Assembly: GCA_934385475.1 (NCBI GenBank)
Contig: CAKRPS010000022.1
Span: 1 to 38,942, forward strand
Length of the DNA: 38,942 bases
Direction of reading: 5' to 3'
From: an uncultured Lachnospiraceae bacterium
GTDB taxonomy: Bacteria; Bacillota; Clostridia; Lachnospirales; Lachnospiraceae
Below the pieces are notes generated by a model. The model did no database searches and had not been told where the DNA came from. It saw only the letters and a program-made list of their open reading frames with translations. The position numbers and the translations under genes were made by a program. Below, piece after piece: positions 1-8,432 of this stretch. Each line of letters starts with the position of its first letter. Positions within the stretch are counted from its first letter, which is position 1.

Positions 1-101
1 TTTTTGATCTGCTGGGAAATGGCAGACTGTGAGACATGACACTGTTCTGCTGCCAGATAGAAATTTCCGTTTTCGATAACAGCCTGTATAAAATGTCGCA
101 C
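1..101 (-). CDS. LysR-type regulator, N-terminal fragment (partial)
   Basis: The minus-strand reading frame from 101 to the window edge encodes a LysR-type winged-helix start. It carries the residues FIQAVIENGNFYLAAEQC followed by HVSQSAISQQIK, which match the recognition helix of the HTH_1 family (usual form: F..v.e.gSf..AAe.L..sQsaiS.qI). Only about 33 residues lie inside the window. The start is uncertain: the frame has a GTG at 101-99 but no ATG and no good ribosome-binding site, although the same frame stays open further upstream. It may therefore be an intact gene with a weak GTG start or a decayed copy. It is divergent from the purF-like gene, an arrangement often seen for LysR regulators and their targets, but no target can be assigned here. 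Confidence 0.6.
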   Translation of the reverse strand, partial: MRHFIQAVIENGNFYLAAEQCHVSQSAISQQIK

Positions 102-211
102 GGGGATATTGTGCTGCTTCGCATAACTGTCCGACAGTGATTTCTTCAAAAGATTTCTCGGATAAAAGCATAAACATTTTCCCGGTAAATGCCGACTGTC
201 ATCAATATTCA

Positions 212-241
212 TTGACAGAGTATTCCAAGGAACGATACAAT
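212..241 (+). promoter_or_regulatory. Sigma-A promoter of the purF-like gene
   Basis: TTGACA at 212-217, an 18-base spacer and TACAAT at 236-241. Transcription should start near 248. An inverted repeat TGTGTGCAT / ATGCACACA (249-257 and 265-273, 7-base loop) lies at the expected transcript 5' end. It could stabilise the mRNA or act as an operator. Confidence 0.75.
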
Positions 242-314
242 ATCTTTGTGTGTGCATGTTGTCAATGCACACAAACAGGGAAATCAAAATGAGATAAGGG
301 GACAGGTGACAATT

Positions 315-1718
315 ATGGGTGGATTTTTTGGAGTTGCGTCCAAAGACAACTGTATCTTTGATCTGTTTTTCGGGACGGACTATCATTCGCATCTGGGTAC
401 CAGACGTGCCGGAATGGCTGTATACGACTCAAAAGATGGCTTTGACCGTGCGATTCACAATATCGAAAATGCACCTTTTCGGACAAAGTTCGACAAGGAT
501 GCCAACACAATGCACGGAAATCTGGGAATCGGCTGTATTTCAGATTATGAGCCGCAGCCGCTGATCATCCGTTCCCACCACGGTACTTACGCGATCACCA
601 CGGTGGGGAAGATCAATAATAAGGATGAACTGGTGGAAGAACTGTTTCAGGATGGCCATGGTCATTTTCTGGAGATGAGTGGTGGTGATATCAATGCAAC
701 CGAGCTTGTGGCGGCTATGATCAACCGGAAAGAAAATCTGATCGAGGGCATCCGGTATGCACAGGAGCGGATACAGGGCTCAATGACCATGCTTCTGATG
801 ACGTCGAAGGCAATCTATGCGGCGAGGGACCGCTACGGCAGGACGCCGGTAGCGCTTGGAAAGAAAGAGGGTGCCTGTTGTGTGTCCTTTGAGAGTTTTG
901 CCTATCTGAATCTGGGATATCAGACGGAGAGGGAACTTGGACCGGGTGAAATCGTGGCAGTGACACCGGAAGGCTGTCAGACGCTTGCGGCGCCGGGAAC
1001 TGAGATGAAAATCTGTACGTTTCTGTGGATTTATTACGGATATCCTTCCTCTTCCTACGAGGGCATCAGTGTGGAGAAGATGCGTTATAATTGTGGCGCC
1101 ATGCTTGCAAGAAGAGACGATGCAAAGCCGGATATTGTTGCGGGAGTGCCAGATTCGGGAACTGCACATGCGATCGGGTACGCCAATGAATCAGGGATTC
1201 CGTTTTCCAGACCTTTTATCAAATATACACCTACCTGGCCGCGTTCGTTTATGCCGACCATTCAGAGTCAGAGAAACCTGATTGCCAAGATGAAGCTGAT
1301 TCCGGTACATGATCTTATCAAGGACAGAAGCCTTCTTCTGATCGATGATTCCATTGTGCGGGGAACGCAGCTTCGGGAGACAACGGAGTTTCTGTATCAG
1401 AGCGGGGCAAAGGAGGTACATATAAGACCGGCATGTCCGCCGCTTCTGTACGGATGTAAATATCTGAACTTCTCAAGGTCGACCTCAGAGATGGAGCTTA
1501 TCACGCGGAGGGTCATTGAGGAGATGGAAGGAAACCGTTATCCAAACCTGAATGCCTATGCAGATCCTGAGAGCGTGGAATACAAGGATATGCTGGAAAA
1601 TATCAGGAAGAAGCTCAATTTCACATCCTTGCGGTATCATAGACTGGACGATATGATGGAGTCCGTCGGAATTGAAAAATGCAAGCTGTGTACCTACTGC
1701 TGGGACGGAAGGGAGTAA
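315..1718 (+). CDS. PurF-like amidophosphoribosyltransferase with degenerate glutaminase domain
   Basis: 467 residues. PurF normally transfers the glutamine amide to PRPP, the first step of purine synthesis. The C-terminal phosphoribosyltransferase half is well preserved: VPDSGTAHAIGYA and the PRPP loop IDDSIVRGTQL near residues 342-352. Cysteines at about 234, 381, 456, 459 and 462 correspond to the Fe-S ligands of Bacillus-type PurF. The N-terminal half is odd. The protein begins MGGFFGVAS where active PurF has Cys-Gly at the mature N-terminus, and the usual GHTRYST and NGN motifs are not recognisable (GCISDYEPQ and GKINN in their place). Glutamine hydrolysis is therefore probably lost. ATG 315 is chosen because the promoter would place transcript initiation at about 248, and an upstream in-frame TTG (246) lies inside a hairpin. 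The neighbours are not purine genes, so its substrate is open. The stop is followed at once by the next gene's Shine-Dalgarno. Confidence 0.85.
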   Translation: MGGFFGVASKDNCIFDLFFGTDYHSHLGTRRAGMAVYDSKDGFDRAIHNIENAPFRTKFDKDANTMHGNLGIGCISDYEPQPLIIRSHHGTYAITTVGKINNKDELVEELFQDGHGHFLEMSGGDINATELVAAMINRKENLIEGIRYAQERIQGSMTMLLMTSKAIYAARDRYGRTPVALGKKEGACCVSFESFAYLNLGYQTERELGPGEIVAVTPEGCQTLAAPGTEMKICTFLWIYYGYPSSSYEGISVEKMRYNCGAMLARRDDAKPDIVAGVPDSGTAHAIGYANESGIPFSRPFIKYTPTWPRSFMPTIQSQRNLIAKMKLIPVHDLIKDRSLLLIDDSIVRGTQLRETTEFLYQSGAKEVHIRPACPPLLYGCKYLNFSRSTSEMELITRRVIEEMEGNRYPNLNAYADPESVEYKDMLENIRKKLNFTSLRYHRLDDMMESVGIEKCKLCTYCWDGRE

Positions 1719-1728
1719 GGAGGAGAAT

Positions 1729-2712
1729 ATGCTTTTTAAATGTAAAAACTGTGGGGGAAACGTTGTGTTTGAACCAGAGAGAGGAACCATGTTCTGCCCA
1801 CATTGTGAAGGAGAGGAAAGCCAGGATGTGTTGCAGGGAGGTTCCCTGACGCAGTGTGTGAACTGTGGAGCGCCTCTCGAGGTGGGAGAGTACACCTCGG
1901 CAAGCCGGTGTGAACACTGTGGCAGTTATCTTGTCTTTAACGAGAGAGTGGAAGGAGTCTACGAGCCGCATCTGGTACTACCCTTTAAAATCAGTAAAAA
2001 GGGAGCCGTTGATGCCATGAACAAAGAATTTGGCAAACGGGTATTTACGCCTGCCGGTTTTCTTTCCTCTAAGAGTCTTGAGAAAATGCAGGGTGTCTAT
2101 GTGCCCTTCTGGCTGTATGATTATGATGCCGATTATGACTTCGCAGGAGAAGGAACGAAGGTGAAAACCTGGAGAAGCGGCGACACAGAATATGTAGAGA
2201 CTTCCTACTATGAGGTTGTGCGGAAGATGGAGGCTTCCTTTGATAAGATTCCGGTTGATGCATCTAAAGCAATGGATGATGGGGTTATGGATCTGATGGA
2301 GCCTTATGACTATCAGAAATTGAAGGGATTTGATCCGAAATACATGTCCGGCTTCTATGGTGAGGTATACAACGAGACAGCTCCTGAGCTGGAGGGAAGA
2401 GCGCAGGTCAAGGCGAGAAATTCGTCGGAGGAACTGATGCAAAGCTCACTGAGCGGGTACAATACCATGAAGCCGCATCACAAGAATCTGAACCTGAAAA
2501 GACAGAAGGTACAGTATGCACTGATGCCGGTATGGCAATATCAGTACCAGTATCAGGGAAAGGTATACCAGTATCACGTAAACGGTCAGACCGGCAAGGT
2601 TGTCGGCAAGACACCGGTATCCAGAGGTAAGGTTGCAGCCTACGGAGCATCCTTTTTTGCAGCGGTGACGGCAATCTGCTTTTTTGCAGTACGTTTTCTG
2701 GAAATATTATAG
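1729..2712 (+). CDS. Zinc-ribbon protein with C-terminal membrane segment
   Basis: 327 residues. The N-terminus carries three CxxC-type knuckles (CKNCGG, CPHCEG, then CVNCGA and CEHCGS), so probably two four-cysteine zinc ribbons within the first 75 residues. The middle is a conserved-looking soluble region rich in Tyr and Trp (VPFWLYDYDADYDF, VWQYQYQYQGKVYQY). The C-terminus ends with one hydrophobic helix (about residues 305-325). Homologues are often labelled PriA-like or TFIIB-type zinc-ribbon proteins from the ribbon alone; no helicase motif is present. The start at 1729 has AAGGAGG just upstream, overlapping the end of the purF-like gene, so the two are co-transcribed. The function is unknown. 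Its pairing with a TPM-domain membrane protein suggests a role at the membrane (inference). Confidence 0.75.
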   Translation: MLFKCKNCGGNVVFEPERGTMFCPHCEGEESQDVLQGGSLTQCVNCGAPLEVGEYTSASRCEHCGSYLVFNERVEGVYEPHLVLPFKISKKGAVDAMNKEFGKRVFTPAGFLSSKSLEKMQGVYVPFWLYDYDADYDFAGEGTKVKTWRSGDTEYVETSYYEVVRKMEASFDKIPVDASKAMDDGVMDLMEPYDYQKLKGFDPKYMSGFYGEVYNETAPELEGRAQVKARNSSEELMQSSLSGYNTMKPHHKNLNLKRQKVQYALMPVWQYQYQYQGKVYQYHVNGQTGKVVGKTPVSRGKVAAYGASFFAAVTAICFFAVRFLEIL

Positions 2713-2727
2713 GGGGAAGAAAAAGAC

Positions 2728-3606
2728 ATGAAAGAGTATTTTCGCTATTTTAAATGGCTGTATATCGTGTTGGGAGCCGTGCTTGTGATTTATCTTTTTG
2801 TGCTCGGTGAACATGCGATCAAGGCGAAGCTTACATATTATGACAGGACGAACACGGAGTGTATAACGGATGAGAGGGTGTTCGACTATGCGGATGTCCT
2901 GACGGATCAGGAAGAGGATAAGCTGAGAAAGCTGATCGACAAGAGAGAGAAGCAGACGGGCTGTGATATTGTACTGGTTACACTGGATGAGCCGCTGGAA
3001 GAATATGCAACATCGATTGACCCGTGGGTATCCTCACCGGAGTATGTAAGGATTTATGCAGAACAGTTCTATGAAGAGTGCAATATGGGATATAATGCAC
3101 CGAACGGTGATGGAGTGATTCTGGTAGACAACTGGTCACGGGAGGATGACGGTGAGATCCATACGTGGCTTTGCACAACAGGCCGTGCAAAGGAAACCTA
3201 TTCCTATGATGACAGCTATCATCTTCTGGACATTGTGTATCGCTATATAGAAACCAATCCTTACCGGGCCTATAAGGCTTATGTAAACAGCTTTTACCAT
3301 GGAATGATGGGAACAAGGGCGCTGGATTCTGAGATTCCACAGGGACTTCCTTGGATTGTAGGTTTCATCGCGGCAGTGATTTTCCTGATCGTCAACTGGA
3401 ATTCCAAGAAGGGCGATAAGACGGTGAATGCCGTTACTTACGTAGCAGGGCATAAGCCTGAGTTTACAGTGATGCAGGATCGGTTCCTGCGCAAGAGCGT
3501 GGTCACCCATAAGATTGAGACGAACACCAGCAGTGGCGGCGGTGGCGGTCACAGCGGTGGTGGCGGTGGCGGCGGAAGCCATGGCGGAGCCGGACACAGC
3601 CGATAG
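2728..3606 (+). CDS. TPM-domain membrane protein
   Basis: 292 residues. A membrane helix at about residues 10-26 is followed by an extracytoplasmic TPM (TLP18.3/Psb32/MOLO-1) domain, recognised by VFDYADVLTDQEEDKLRKLI and the following GCDIVLVTLDE. A second membrane helix lies at about 210-228 (PWIVGFIAAVIFLIVNW). The tail is extremely Gly/His-rich (GGGGGHSGGGGGGGSHGG), as is common in TPM proteins. The TPM fold is linked to phosphatase-like or assembly functions in other organisms; none can be assigned here. It is 15 bases downstream of the zinc-ribbon gene with an AGGGGGAAG ribosome site and closes the operon before a terminator. Confidence 0.8.
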   Translation: MKEYFRYFKWLYIVLGAVLVIYLFVLGEHAIKAKLTYYDRTNTECITDERVFDYADVLTDQEEDKLRKLIDKREKQTGCDIVLVTLDEPLEEYATSIDPWVSSPEYVRIYAEQFYEECNMGYNAPNGDGVILVDNWSREDDGEIHTWLCTTGRAKETYSYDDSYHLLDIVYRYIETNPYRAYKAYVNSFYHGMMGTRALDSEIPQGLPWIVGFIAAVIFLIVNWNSKKGDKTVNAVTYVAGHKPEFTVMQDRFLRKSVVTHKIETNTSSGGGGGHSGGGGGGGSHGGAGHSR

Positions 3607-3654
3607 GAAAGTTTGCTCCAACATTCCTGCTGGCGATCTGGCGGCAGGAGACAT

Positions 3655-3693
3655 AAAAAAACAACCCACATGACGGTATGGGTTGTTTTTTTT
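3655..3693. terminator. Bidirectional rho-independent terminator
   Basis: Inverted repeat AACAACCCA (3660-3668) / TGGGTTGTT (3679-3687), with an A-run on the left and a T-run on the right. It can terminate the plus-strand TPM operon and the converging rpsT transcript. Confidence 0.9.
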
Positions 3694-3714
3694 ATAAGTT
3701 TATTTCTCTATGTC

Positions 3715-3978
3715 TTAAGCCATTTTATTAACAGCTACTGTAAGACGGGAAACTTTTCTGGCTGCTGTGTTCTTGTGATAAACACCTTTCTTGGTAGCCT
3801 TGTCGATTGTGGATGTAGCATCAAGCAGAGCGCTCTTTGCAGCTTCCTTATCGCCAGCTTCTACAGCAGCGAGAACCTTCTTAACAGCAGTCTTAACACC
3901 GGACTTGATCGCCTTGTTTCTGTCAGCTTTAGTCTTGTTTACTAAGATTCTCTTCTTTGCAGATTTAATGTTAGCCAT
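3715..3978 (-). CDS. rpsT: 30S ribosomal protein S20
   Basis: 87 residues, the usual length for S20. The protein begins MANIKSAKKRILVNKTKADRN and is lysine/alanine-rich, ending RKVSRLTVAVNKMA, typical of the three-helix bundle that binds 16S rRNA in the small subunit. The start at 3978 has a perfect GGAGGT ribosome-binding site (minus strand, 3989-3984). It is monocistronic on the minus strand, convergent with the TPM operon and divergent from gpr; rpsT next to gpr or lepA is a common arrangement in Firmicutes. Confidence 0.97.
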   Translation of the reverse strand: MANIKSAKKRILVNKTKADRNKAIKSGVKTAVKKVLAAVEAGDKEAAKSALLDATSTIDKATKKGVYHKNTAARKVSRLTVAVNKMA

Positions 3979-4064
3979 GATTACACCTCCATCTAAAGTC
4001 AAGTATTTGGAGCGTGTCTCATTAAAGCCGGACACGGACGTCTTAATGTAAACACACGCATATT

Positions 4065-4093
4065 ATTGTAGAATATGGGATTGTGTATGTCAA
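4065..4093 (-). promoter_or_regulatory. Sigma-A promoter of rpsT
   Basis: Read on the minus strand: TTGACA (4093-4088), a 17-base spacer and TACAAT (4070-4065). This near-consensus promoter leaves a leader of about 80 bases before the rpsT start. Confidence 0.85.
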
Positions 4094-4117
4094 TACATAT
4101 TTTGGACATTTTTTGGA

Positions 4118-4147
4118 AAAATAAAGGTTACAGTTTGAACAATACTA
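4118..4147 (+). promoter_or_regulatory. Possible forespore (sigma-G/F) promoter of gpr
   Basis: AAAATA (4118-4123), a 17-base gap and AATACTA (4141-4147). The geometry matches the better boxes before spoVAD and spoVAE in this window (TGAATA, 17 bases, CATACTA or GATACTA), but the -35 box is weak. gpr is a forespore gene in Bacillus, which fits. Confidence 0.4.
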
Positions 4148-4215
4148 TACAAGGGTAACACAAAAGCACGATTTTGCATATAAAATAGATAAGATAAAAT
4201 GCAGGAGGAGACAAT

Positions 4216-5082
4216 ATGGACGGCTGGTCAACAGTCAGGACGGACCTGGCACTGGAAGCCAGAGAAAGCATCGGAGAAAAAGAGACGGAAGTGCACGGAG
4301 TCAAAGTGGAAAAGGAATACGATGAAGCCAGTGATGTGCATATTACGACTGTGGTGGTAGAAACCAAAAATGGGGCAAGGATTCTTGGAAAACCCATGGG
4401 AACCTATATCACATTGGAGGCACCTGCCATGACGGAACCGGATGATGACTATCATCAGGAAATCTCGGAGATATTGGCACAGGAGATTCGTAAGCTTCTG
4501 CCGGACCCGGAAAAAGAGCAGTCCATTCTTGTGGTCGGGCTTGGAAACCGGGAGGTTACAGCAGATTCTCTCGGGCCGAATGTGGTTGATAATCTCTTTG
4601 TCAACAGGCACATTGTACGGGAATATGGGAAGGTTGCCTATAACTGTACCAAAATGCACATGGTAAGCAGTCTGGTACCGGGAGTAATGGCCAAAACCGG
4701 AATGGAATCTGCGGAGATCATCAAGGGTGTGATCGGGGAGACAACCCCGGATCTGGTGATCGTCATTGACGCGCTGGCGGCGAGATCCACCAAGAGACTG
4801 AACCGCACGATCCAGATTACAAACACAGGGATTCATCCCGGCTCCGGAGTTGGAAATCACCGGAATGCGATCACACAGGAGAGCCTGCAGGTTCCGGTGC
4901 TTGCGCTTGGCGTTCCGACTGTTGTGGATGCGGCTACTATTGTGGGAGACGCGATGGGAGAAAGACCGGTGGCATTAAAGGAACTGAATAATATGTATGT
5001 GACCACAAAGGATGTTGATTTTCAGATACAGCAGATCAGTCATATCCTGTGTGATGGAATCAATCAGGCTTTGCAGATGTAG
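4216..5082 (+). CDS. gpr: Spore germination protease GPR
   Basis: 288 residues. GPR is made in the forespore as a zymogen and degrades the DNA-protecting small acid-soluble proteins during germination. The N-terminus VRTDLALEARE is the conserved stretch around the zymogen cleavage site. The family core is present: ILVVGLGNREVTADSLGP, DLVIVIDALAARS, and GIHPGSGVGNHR followed by PTVVDAATIV. The conserved acidic residues sit in the first two of these. The start has GCAGGAGGAG upstream. It is followed after 44 bases by spoIIP, the same pair as in Bacillus subtilis. A weak forespore-type promoter lies upstream. Confidence 0.96.
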   Translation: MDGWSTVRTDLALEARESIGEKETEVHGVKVEKEYDEASDVHITTVVVETKNGARILGKPMGTYITLEAPAMTEPDDDYHQEISEILAQEIRKLLPDPEKEQSILVVGLGNREVTADSLGPNVVDNLFVNRHIVREYGKVAYNCTKMHMVSSLVPGVMAKTGMESAEIIKGVIGETTPDLVIVIDALAARSTKRLNRTIQITNTGIHPGSGVGNHRNAITQESLQVPVLALGVPTVVDAATIVGDAMGERPVALKELNNMYVTTKDVDFQIQQISHILCDGINQALQM

Positions 5083-5088
5083 GATTTG

Positions 5089-5118
5089 GAATGATGTCCA
5101 TGGGTCAGTGCATATACT
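5089..5118 (+). promoter_or_regulatory. Possible sigma-E promoter of spoIIP
   Basis: GAATGAT (5089-5095), a 15-base spacer and CATATACT (5111-5118) partly match the sigma-E boxes KMATATT and CATACAHT. spoIIP is a mother-cell sigma-E gene in Bacillus. Transcription would start near 5125, only about two bases before the ATG. Confidence 0.35.
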
Positions 5119-5126
5119 GAAAATAT

Positions 5127-6488
5127 ATGGACAGGAAAAAAAAGATTGCAAGGGGAATGCTTATCGTGCTTTTGCTGTGCGGAGGCATTGCTCTTTTCAG
5201 GGAATTTTCAGGATATCAGCAGGAAAAAGGACAGGAAAATGTTCTGGTAAAATGGATGGAACAGTCAACCATGGAGTTATATCTGCCCGCAGTAAAAATG
5301 AGAGAGGGGGCTGCCGGAAACATGGGAGAGGGCAATCTGTGGACGAGATTATTGCTCTATCCATATCCTGTGTTTCTCGGTATTCTGGAGCAGGAGGAGC
5401 AGAAGCCGGATGTCTGTGCAGAAAGCGATTATGAGCAGTTGCTGCTTCTGGAAGGAACGGATGAGGACCGGAAGAACATAGCGCAGGATGATCTGGCCTA
5501 TGAGGAGGACGCGCTTCACCTTGGCAGTGAGATGGAGGATGCCCTGCAAAAAGAAAACGGACTTTATATGGAAAATCAGGCTGCTCTTTCGGAACAGGAA
5601 GCCAGGGAGCGGGAGAGCGCGGAGACAGAAGAGAACAACGGGGAGCAGGAAGAGAACAACGAGGAGCAGGAAGAGAGCAGAGCTTTTGAACGTTCGCAGG
5701 AGAGAAAATACTGCTACCAATGGGACACTTTGCAGTCGTATCAGGAGCTTATCAAAGCCTTCTATGCAGTGGATGCAACGACGGTAGCGGATGCGGAGTA
5801 TATCAATCTGGATTCTTTGCTGCAGAAGGATATGCGGATACAGGGAGACGGAGAACAGCCGCAGATTCTGATCTATCACACTCACTCAAAGGAGGATTTC
5901 GTGGATTCCGTGCCGGGAGATACCTCTACTACGATCGTGGGTGTCGGGGAATATCTGGCACAGATTCTGCGGGATACATATGGCTATAACGTGATCCATC
6001 ATACCGCCTGTTATGATGAGGAGAGAGACTATGCATACAGCAATTCCCTGCCGGAAATGGAAGAGCTGCTTGCCCAGAATCCTTCTGTGGAGGTAGTGAT
6101 TGATCTGCACCGGGATGAAATGCCGGAGGATCGCAGACTGGTGGTGGAGTTAGACGGAAGGCCGACAGCGCAGTTTATGTTTTTCAATGGGATGAGCCGG
6201 ACTACGAAGGGAAAGATCGATCATCTGGAGAACCCATATCTGGCGGACAATCTGGCATTTTCTTTTCAGATGCAGGTTGCAAGCAATGAATATTATCCGG
6301 GGATTGCCAGAAGAATCTATCTGAAGGCGTACCGCTATAACATGCATATCTGCCCGAAAACACTGTTGATCGAACTGGGAGCACAGAACAATACCCTGGA
6401 GGAGATACGAAATGCCTGTGAGCCGCTTGCGCATATTCTGGACCTGGTGCTGAGCGGGCAGGAGCCGGTGAAAGAGGTGCAGGAATAA
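5127..6488 (+). CDS. spoIIP: Stage II sporulation protein P (peptidoglycan hydrolase)
   Basis: 453 residues. SpoIIP is the membrane-anchored amidase/endopeptidase that works with SpoIID and SpoIIM to thin septal peptidoglycan and drive engulfment. A membrane anchor lies at about residues 11-24 (MLIVLLLCGGIALF). A long acidic Glu/Gln/Asn-rich linker follows (repeats of EENN.EQE near 165-185). The catalytic domain starts near residue 240: HTHSKE at about 251-256, followed by GVGEYLAQIL, VIDLHRDEMP and a C-terminal LIELGAQNNT segment, as in the SpoIIP family. No Shine-Dalgarno is visible before ATG 5127, and an in-frame stop at 5118-5120 rules out an upstream start. The next ATG (5157) would cut off the positively charged residues before the anchor. 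Confidence 0.95.
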   Translation: MDRKKKIARGMLIVLLLCGGIALFREFSGYQQEKGQENVLVKWMEQSTMELYLPAVKMREGAAGNMGEGNLWTRLLLYPYPVFLGILEQEEQKPDVCAESDYEQLLLLEGTDEDRKNIAQDDLAYEEDALHLGSEMEDALQKENGLYMENQAALSEQEARERESAETEENNGEQEENNEEQEESRAFERSQERKYCYQWDTLQSYQELIKAFYAVDATTVADAEYINLDSLLQKDMRIQGDGEQPQILIYHTHSKEDFVDSVPGDTSTTIVGVGEYLAQILRDTYGYNVIHHTACYDEERDYAYSNSLPEMEELLAQNPSVEVVIDLHRDEMPEDRRLVVELDGRPTAQFMFFNGMSRTTKGKIDHLENPYLADNLAFSFQMQVASNEYYPGIARRIYLKAYRYNMHICPKTLLIELGAQNNTLEEIRNACEPLAHILDLVLSGQEPVKEVQE

Positions 6489-6515
6489 ATTTGACTGGAC
6501 AAATTTTCAAAACGG

Positions 6516-6544
6516 TGGACACAGTTTCTTCCATTTGTTATACT
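6516..6544 (+). promoter_or_regulatory. Sigma-A promoter of lepA
   Basis: TGGACA (6516-6521), a 17-base spacer and TATACT (6539-6544). The lepA start is 47 bases downstream. Confidence 0.75.
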
Positions 6545-6590
6545 GATTTCCGTGGCAAAATGTTTTTTTCACTTTGACAAGGAGGAAGCT

Positions 6591-8405
6591 ATGGCATCCA
6601 TAGATCAAAGCAAAATAAGGAATTTCTGTATCGTGGCGCACATTGATCATGGCAAGTCGACACTGGCTGACCGTATTATAGAGAAGACCGGTCTTCTGAC
6701 AAGCCGTGAAATGCAGGCACAGGTACTGGACAATATGGAGCTGGAGCGTGAGAGAGGTATTACGATCAAGGCACAGACTGTGCGGATCATCTATCATGCA
6801 AAGGACGGTAATGAATATATATTTAATCTGATAGATACACCGGGACATGTGGATTTTAACTATGAGGTGAGCAGGAGTCTGGCTGCCTGCGACGGAGCAA
6901 TCCTGGTGGTTGATGCGGCGCAGGGAATTGAGGCGCAGACGCTTGCAAACGTCTATCTGGCACTGGATCATGATCTGGATGTATTTCCGGTCATTAACAA
7001 GATCGATCTGCCCAGTGCGGAGCCGGAACGTGTCAAGAATGAAATTGAGGATGTGATCGGAATTGAGGCACAGGATGCGCCTTTGATCTCAGCCAAAAAC
7101 GGAATCGGCATTGAGGAAGTGCTAGAGGCGATCGTGGCGAAGATACCGGCACCCGGAGGAAATCCGGACAACCCTCTGCAGGCGCTGATCTTTGATTCGA
7201 TCTACGATTCCTACAAGGGCGTGATCGTATTCTGCAGGATTAAGGAAGGCAGAGTACACAAGGGAACAAAGATCAAAATGATGGCGACCGGAGCTACGGC
7301 GGAGGTCGTTGAGGTAGGTTATTTCGGGCCGGGACAGTTTATCCCCTGTGAGGAGCTTTCAGCCGGCATGGTAGGATATCTGACAGCTTCGATCAAGAAT
7401 GTGAAGGACACAGCGGTCGGCGACACGGTGACGGATTTGGAGAATCCCTGTGCGGAGCCGCTTCCGGGCTATAAGAAGGTTAATTCCATGGTGTACTGCG
7501 GTATGTATCCGGCAGACGGTGCAAAGTATCCGGATCTGAGGGATGCGCTGGAAAAGCTGCAGCTCAACGATGCTTCACTCAATTATGAACCGGAGACATC
7601 GATTGCGCTTGGTTTTGGATTCCGTTGTGGTTTTCTGGGGCTGTTGCATCTTGAGATCATACAGGAACGTCTGGAGAGAGAATACAATCTGGATCTGGTC
7701 ACAACAGCTCCGGGTGTTATTTACCGGGTGTACAAGACCAACGGAGAGATGATCGAACTGACGAATCCATCCAACCTCCCGGACCCTTCGGAGATTGAAT
7801 ATATGGAGGAACCGATCGTAAGTGCGGAGATCATGGTGACAACGGAGTTTATCGGGCCGATCATGCAGCTTTGCCAGGAGCGGAGAGGCCGCTATATCAG
7901 TACGGAATATATTGAGGCGACCAGAGCACTTCTGAAATATGATCTGCCGTTGAATGAGATTATCTATGATTTCTTTGACGCATTGAAATCGAGATCAAGA
8001 GGATATGCTTCCTTTGACTATGAATTAAAGGGCTATGAGCAGTCAAAGCTTGTGAAGCTGGATATTCTGATCAACCATGATGAGGTCGATGCCCTTTCCT
8101 TTATCGTGCATGCGGACAGCGCGTATGAGCGCGGAAGAAAAATGTGTGAGAAGCTGAAAGAGGAGATCCCGAGACATCTTTTTGAAATTCCGATCCAGGC
8201 GGCGGTCGGCGGCAAGGTAATCGCGCGGGAGACGATCAAGGCATTGCGTAAGGACGTGCTTGCCAAGTGCTACGGCGGTGATATCAGCAGAAAGAAGAAG
8301 CTGCTTGAGAAACAGAAGGAAGGCAAAAAGCGTATGCGCCAGGTAGGAAATGTGGAGGTGCCGCAGAGTGCTTTCATGAGCGTGCTCAAGCTGGATGATA
8401 AGTAA
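6591..8405 (+). CDS. lepA: Elongation factor 4 (LepA)
   Basis: 604 residues, the standard LepA length. It is a translational GTPase that acts on the 70S ribosome and in 30S biogenesis. GTPase motifs: AHIDHGKST (G1, about residues 14-22), DTPGHVDF (G3) and NKIDLPSA (G4). The unique LepA C-terminal domain is complete, ending [23 protein letters not shown] 6591 is chosen over an in-frame ATG at 6552 because it has AAGGAGGA eight bases upstream and matches the family N-terminus. It is followed by hemW, as in many Firmicutes. Confidence 0.98.
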   Translation: MASIDQSKIRNFCIVAHIDHGKSTLADRIIEKTGLLTSREMQAQVLDNMELERERGITIKAQTVRIIYHAKDGNEYIFNLIDTPGHVDFNYEVSRSLAACDGAILVVDAAQGIEAQTLANVYLALDHDLDVFPVINKIDLPSAEPERVKNEIEDVIGIEAQDAPLISAKNGIGIEEVLEAIVAKIPAPGGNPDNPLQALIFDSIYDSYKGVIVFCRIKEGRVHKGTKIKMMATGATAEVVEVGYFGPGQFIPCEELSAGMVGYLTASIKNVKDTAVGDTVTDLENPCAEPLPGYKKVNSMVYCGMYPADGAKYPDLRDALEKLQLNDASLNYEPETSIALGFGFRCGFLGLLHLEIIQERLEREYNLDLVTTAPGVIYRVYKTNGEMIELTNPSNLPDPSEIEYMEEPIVSAEIMVTTEFIGPIMQLCQERRGRYISTEYIEATRALLKYDLPLNEIIYDFFDALKSRSRGYASFDYELKGYEQSKLVKLDILINHDEVDALSFIVHADSAYERGRKMCEKLKEEIPRHLFEIPIQAAVGGKVIARETIKALRKDVLAKCYGGDISRKKKLLEKQKEGKKRMRQVGNVEVPQSAFMSVLKLDDK

Positions 8406-8432
8406 CTATAATAATAAGGACAGGAATAGCAG

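Noticed and set aside
246..314. In-frame TTG extension of the purF-like gene
   Set aside because: It starts at or before the predicted transcription start and runs through a hairpin; the family N-terminus begins at 315.
3613..3945. Plus-strand frame across the terminator and rpsT
   Set aside because: Antisense to the clear rpsT gene and beginning inside the terminator region.
4161..4200. Alternative forespore promoter (CATATAA near 4177) before gpr
   Set aside because: No acceptable -35 box at the right distance; the 4118-4147 pair fits better.
8406..8432. TATAAT-like sequence before hemW
   Set aside because: No -35 box inside the end of lepA at the right spacing; co-transcription with lepA is simpler.
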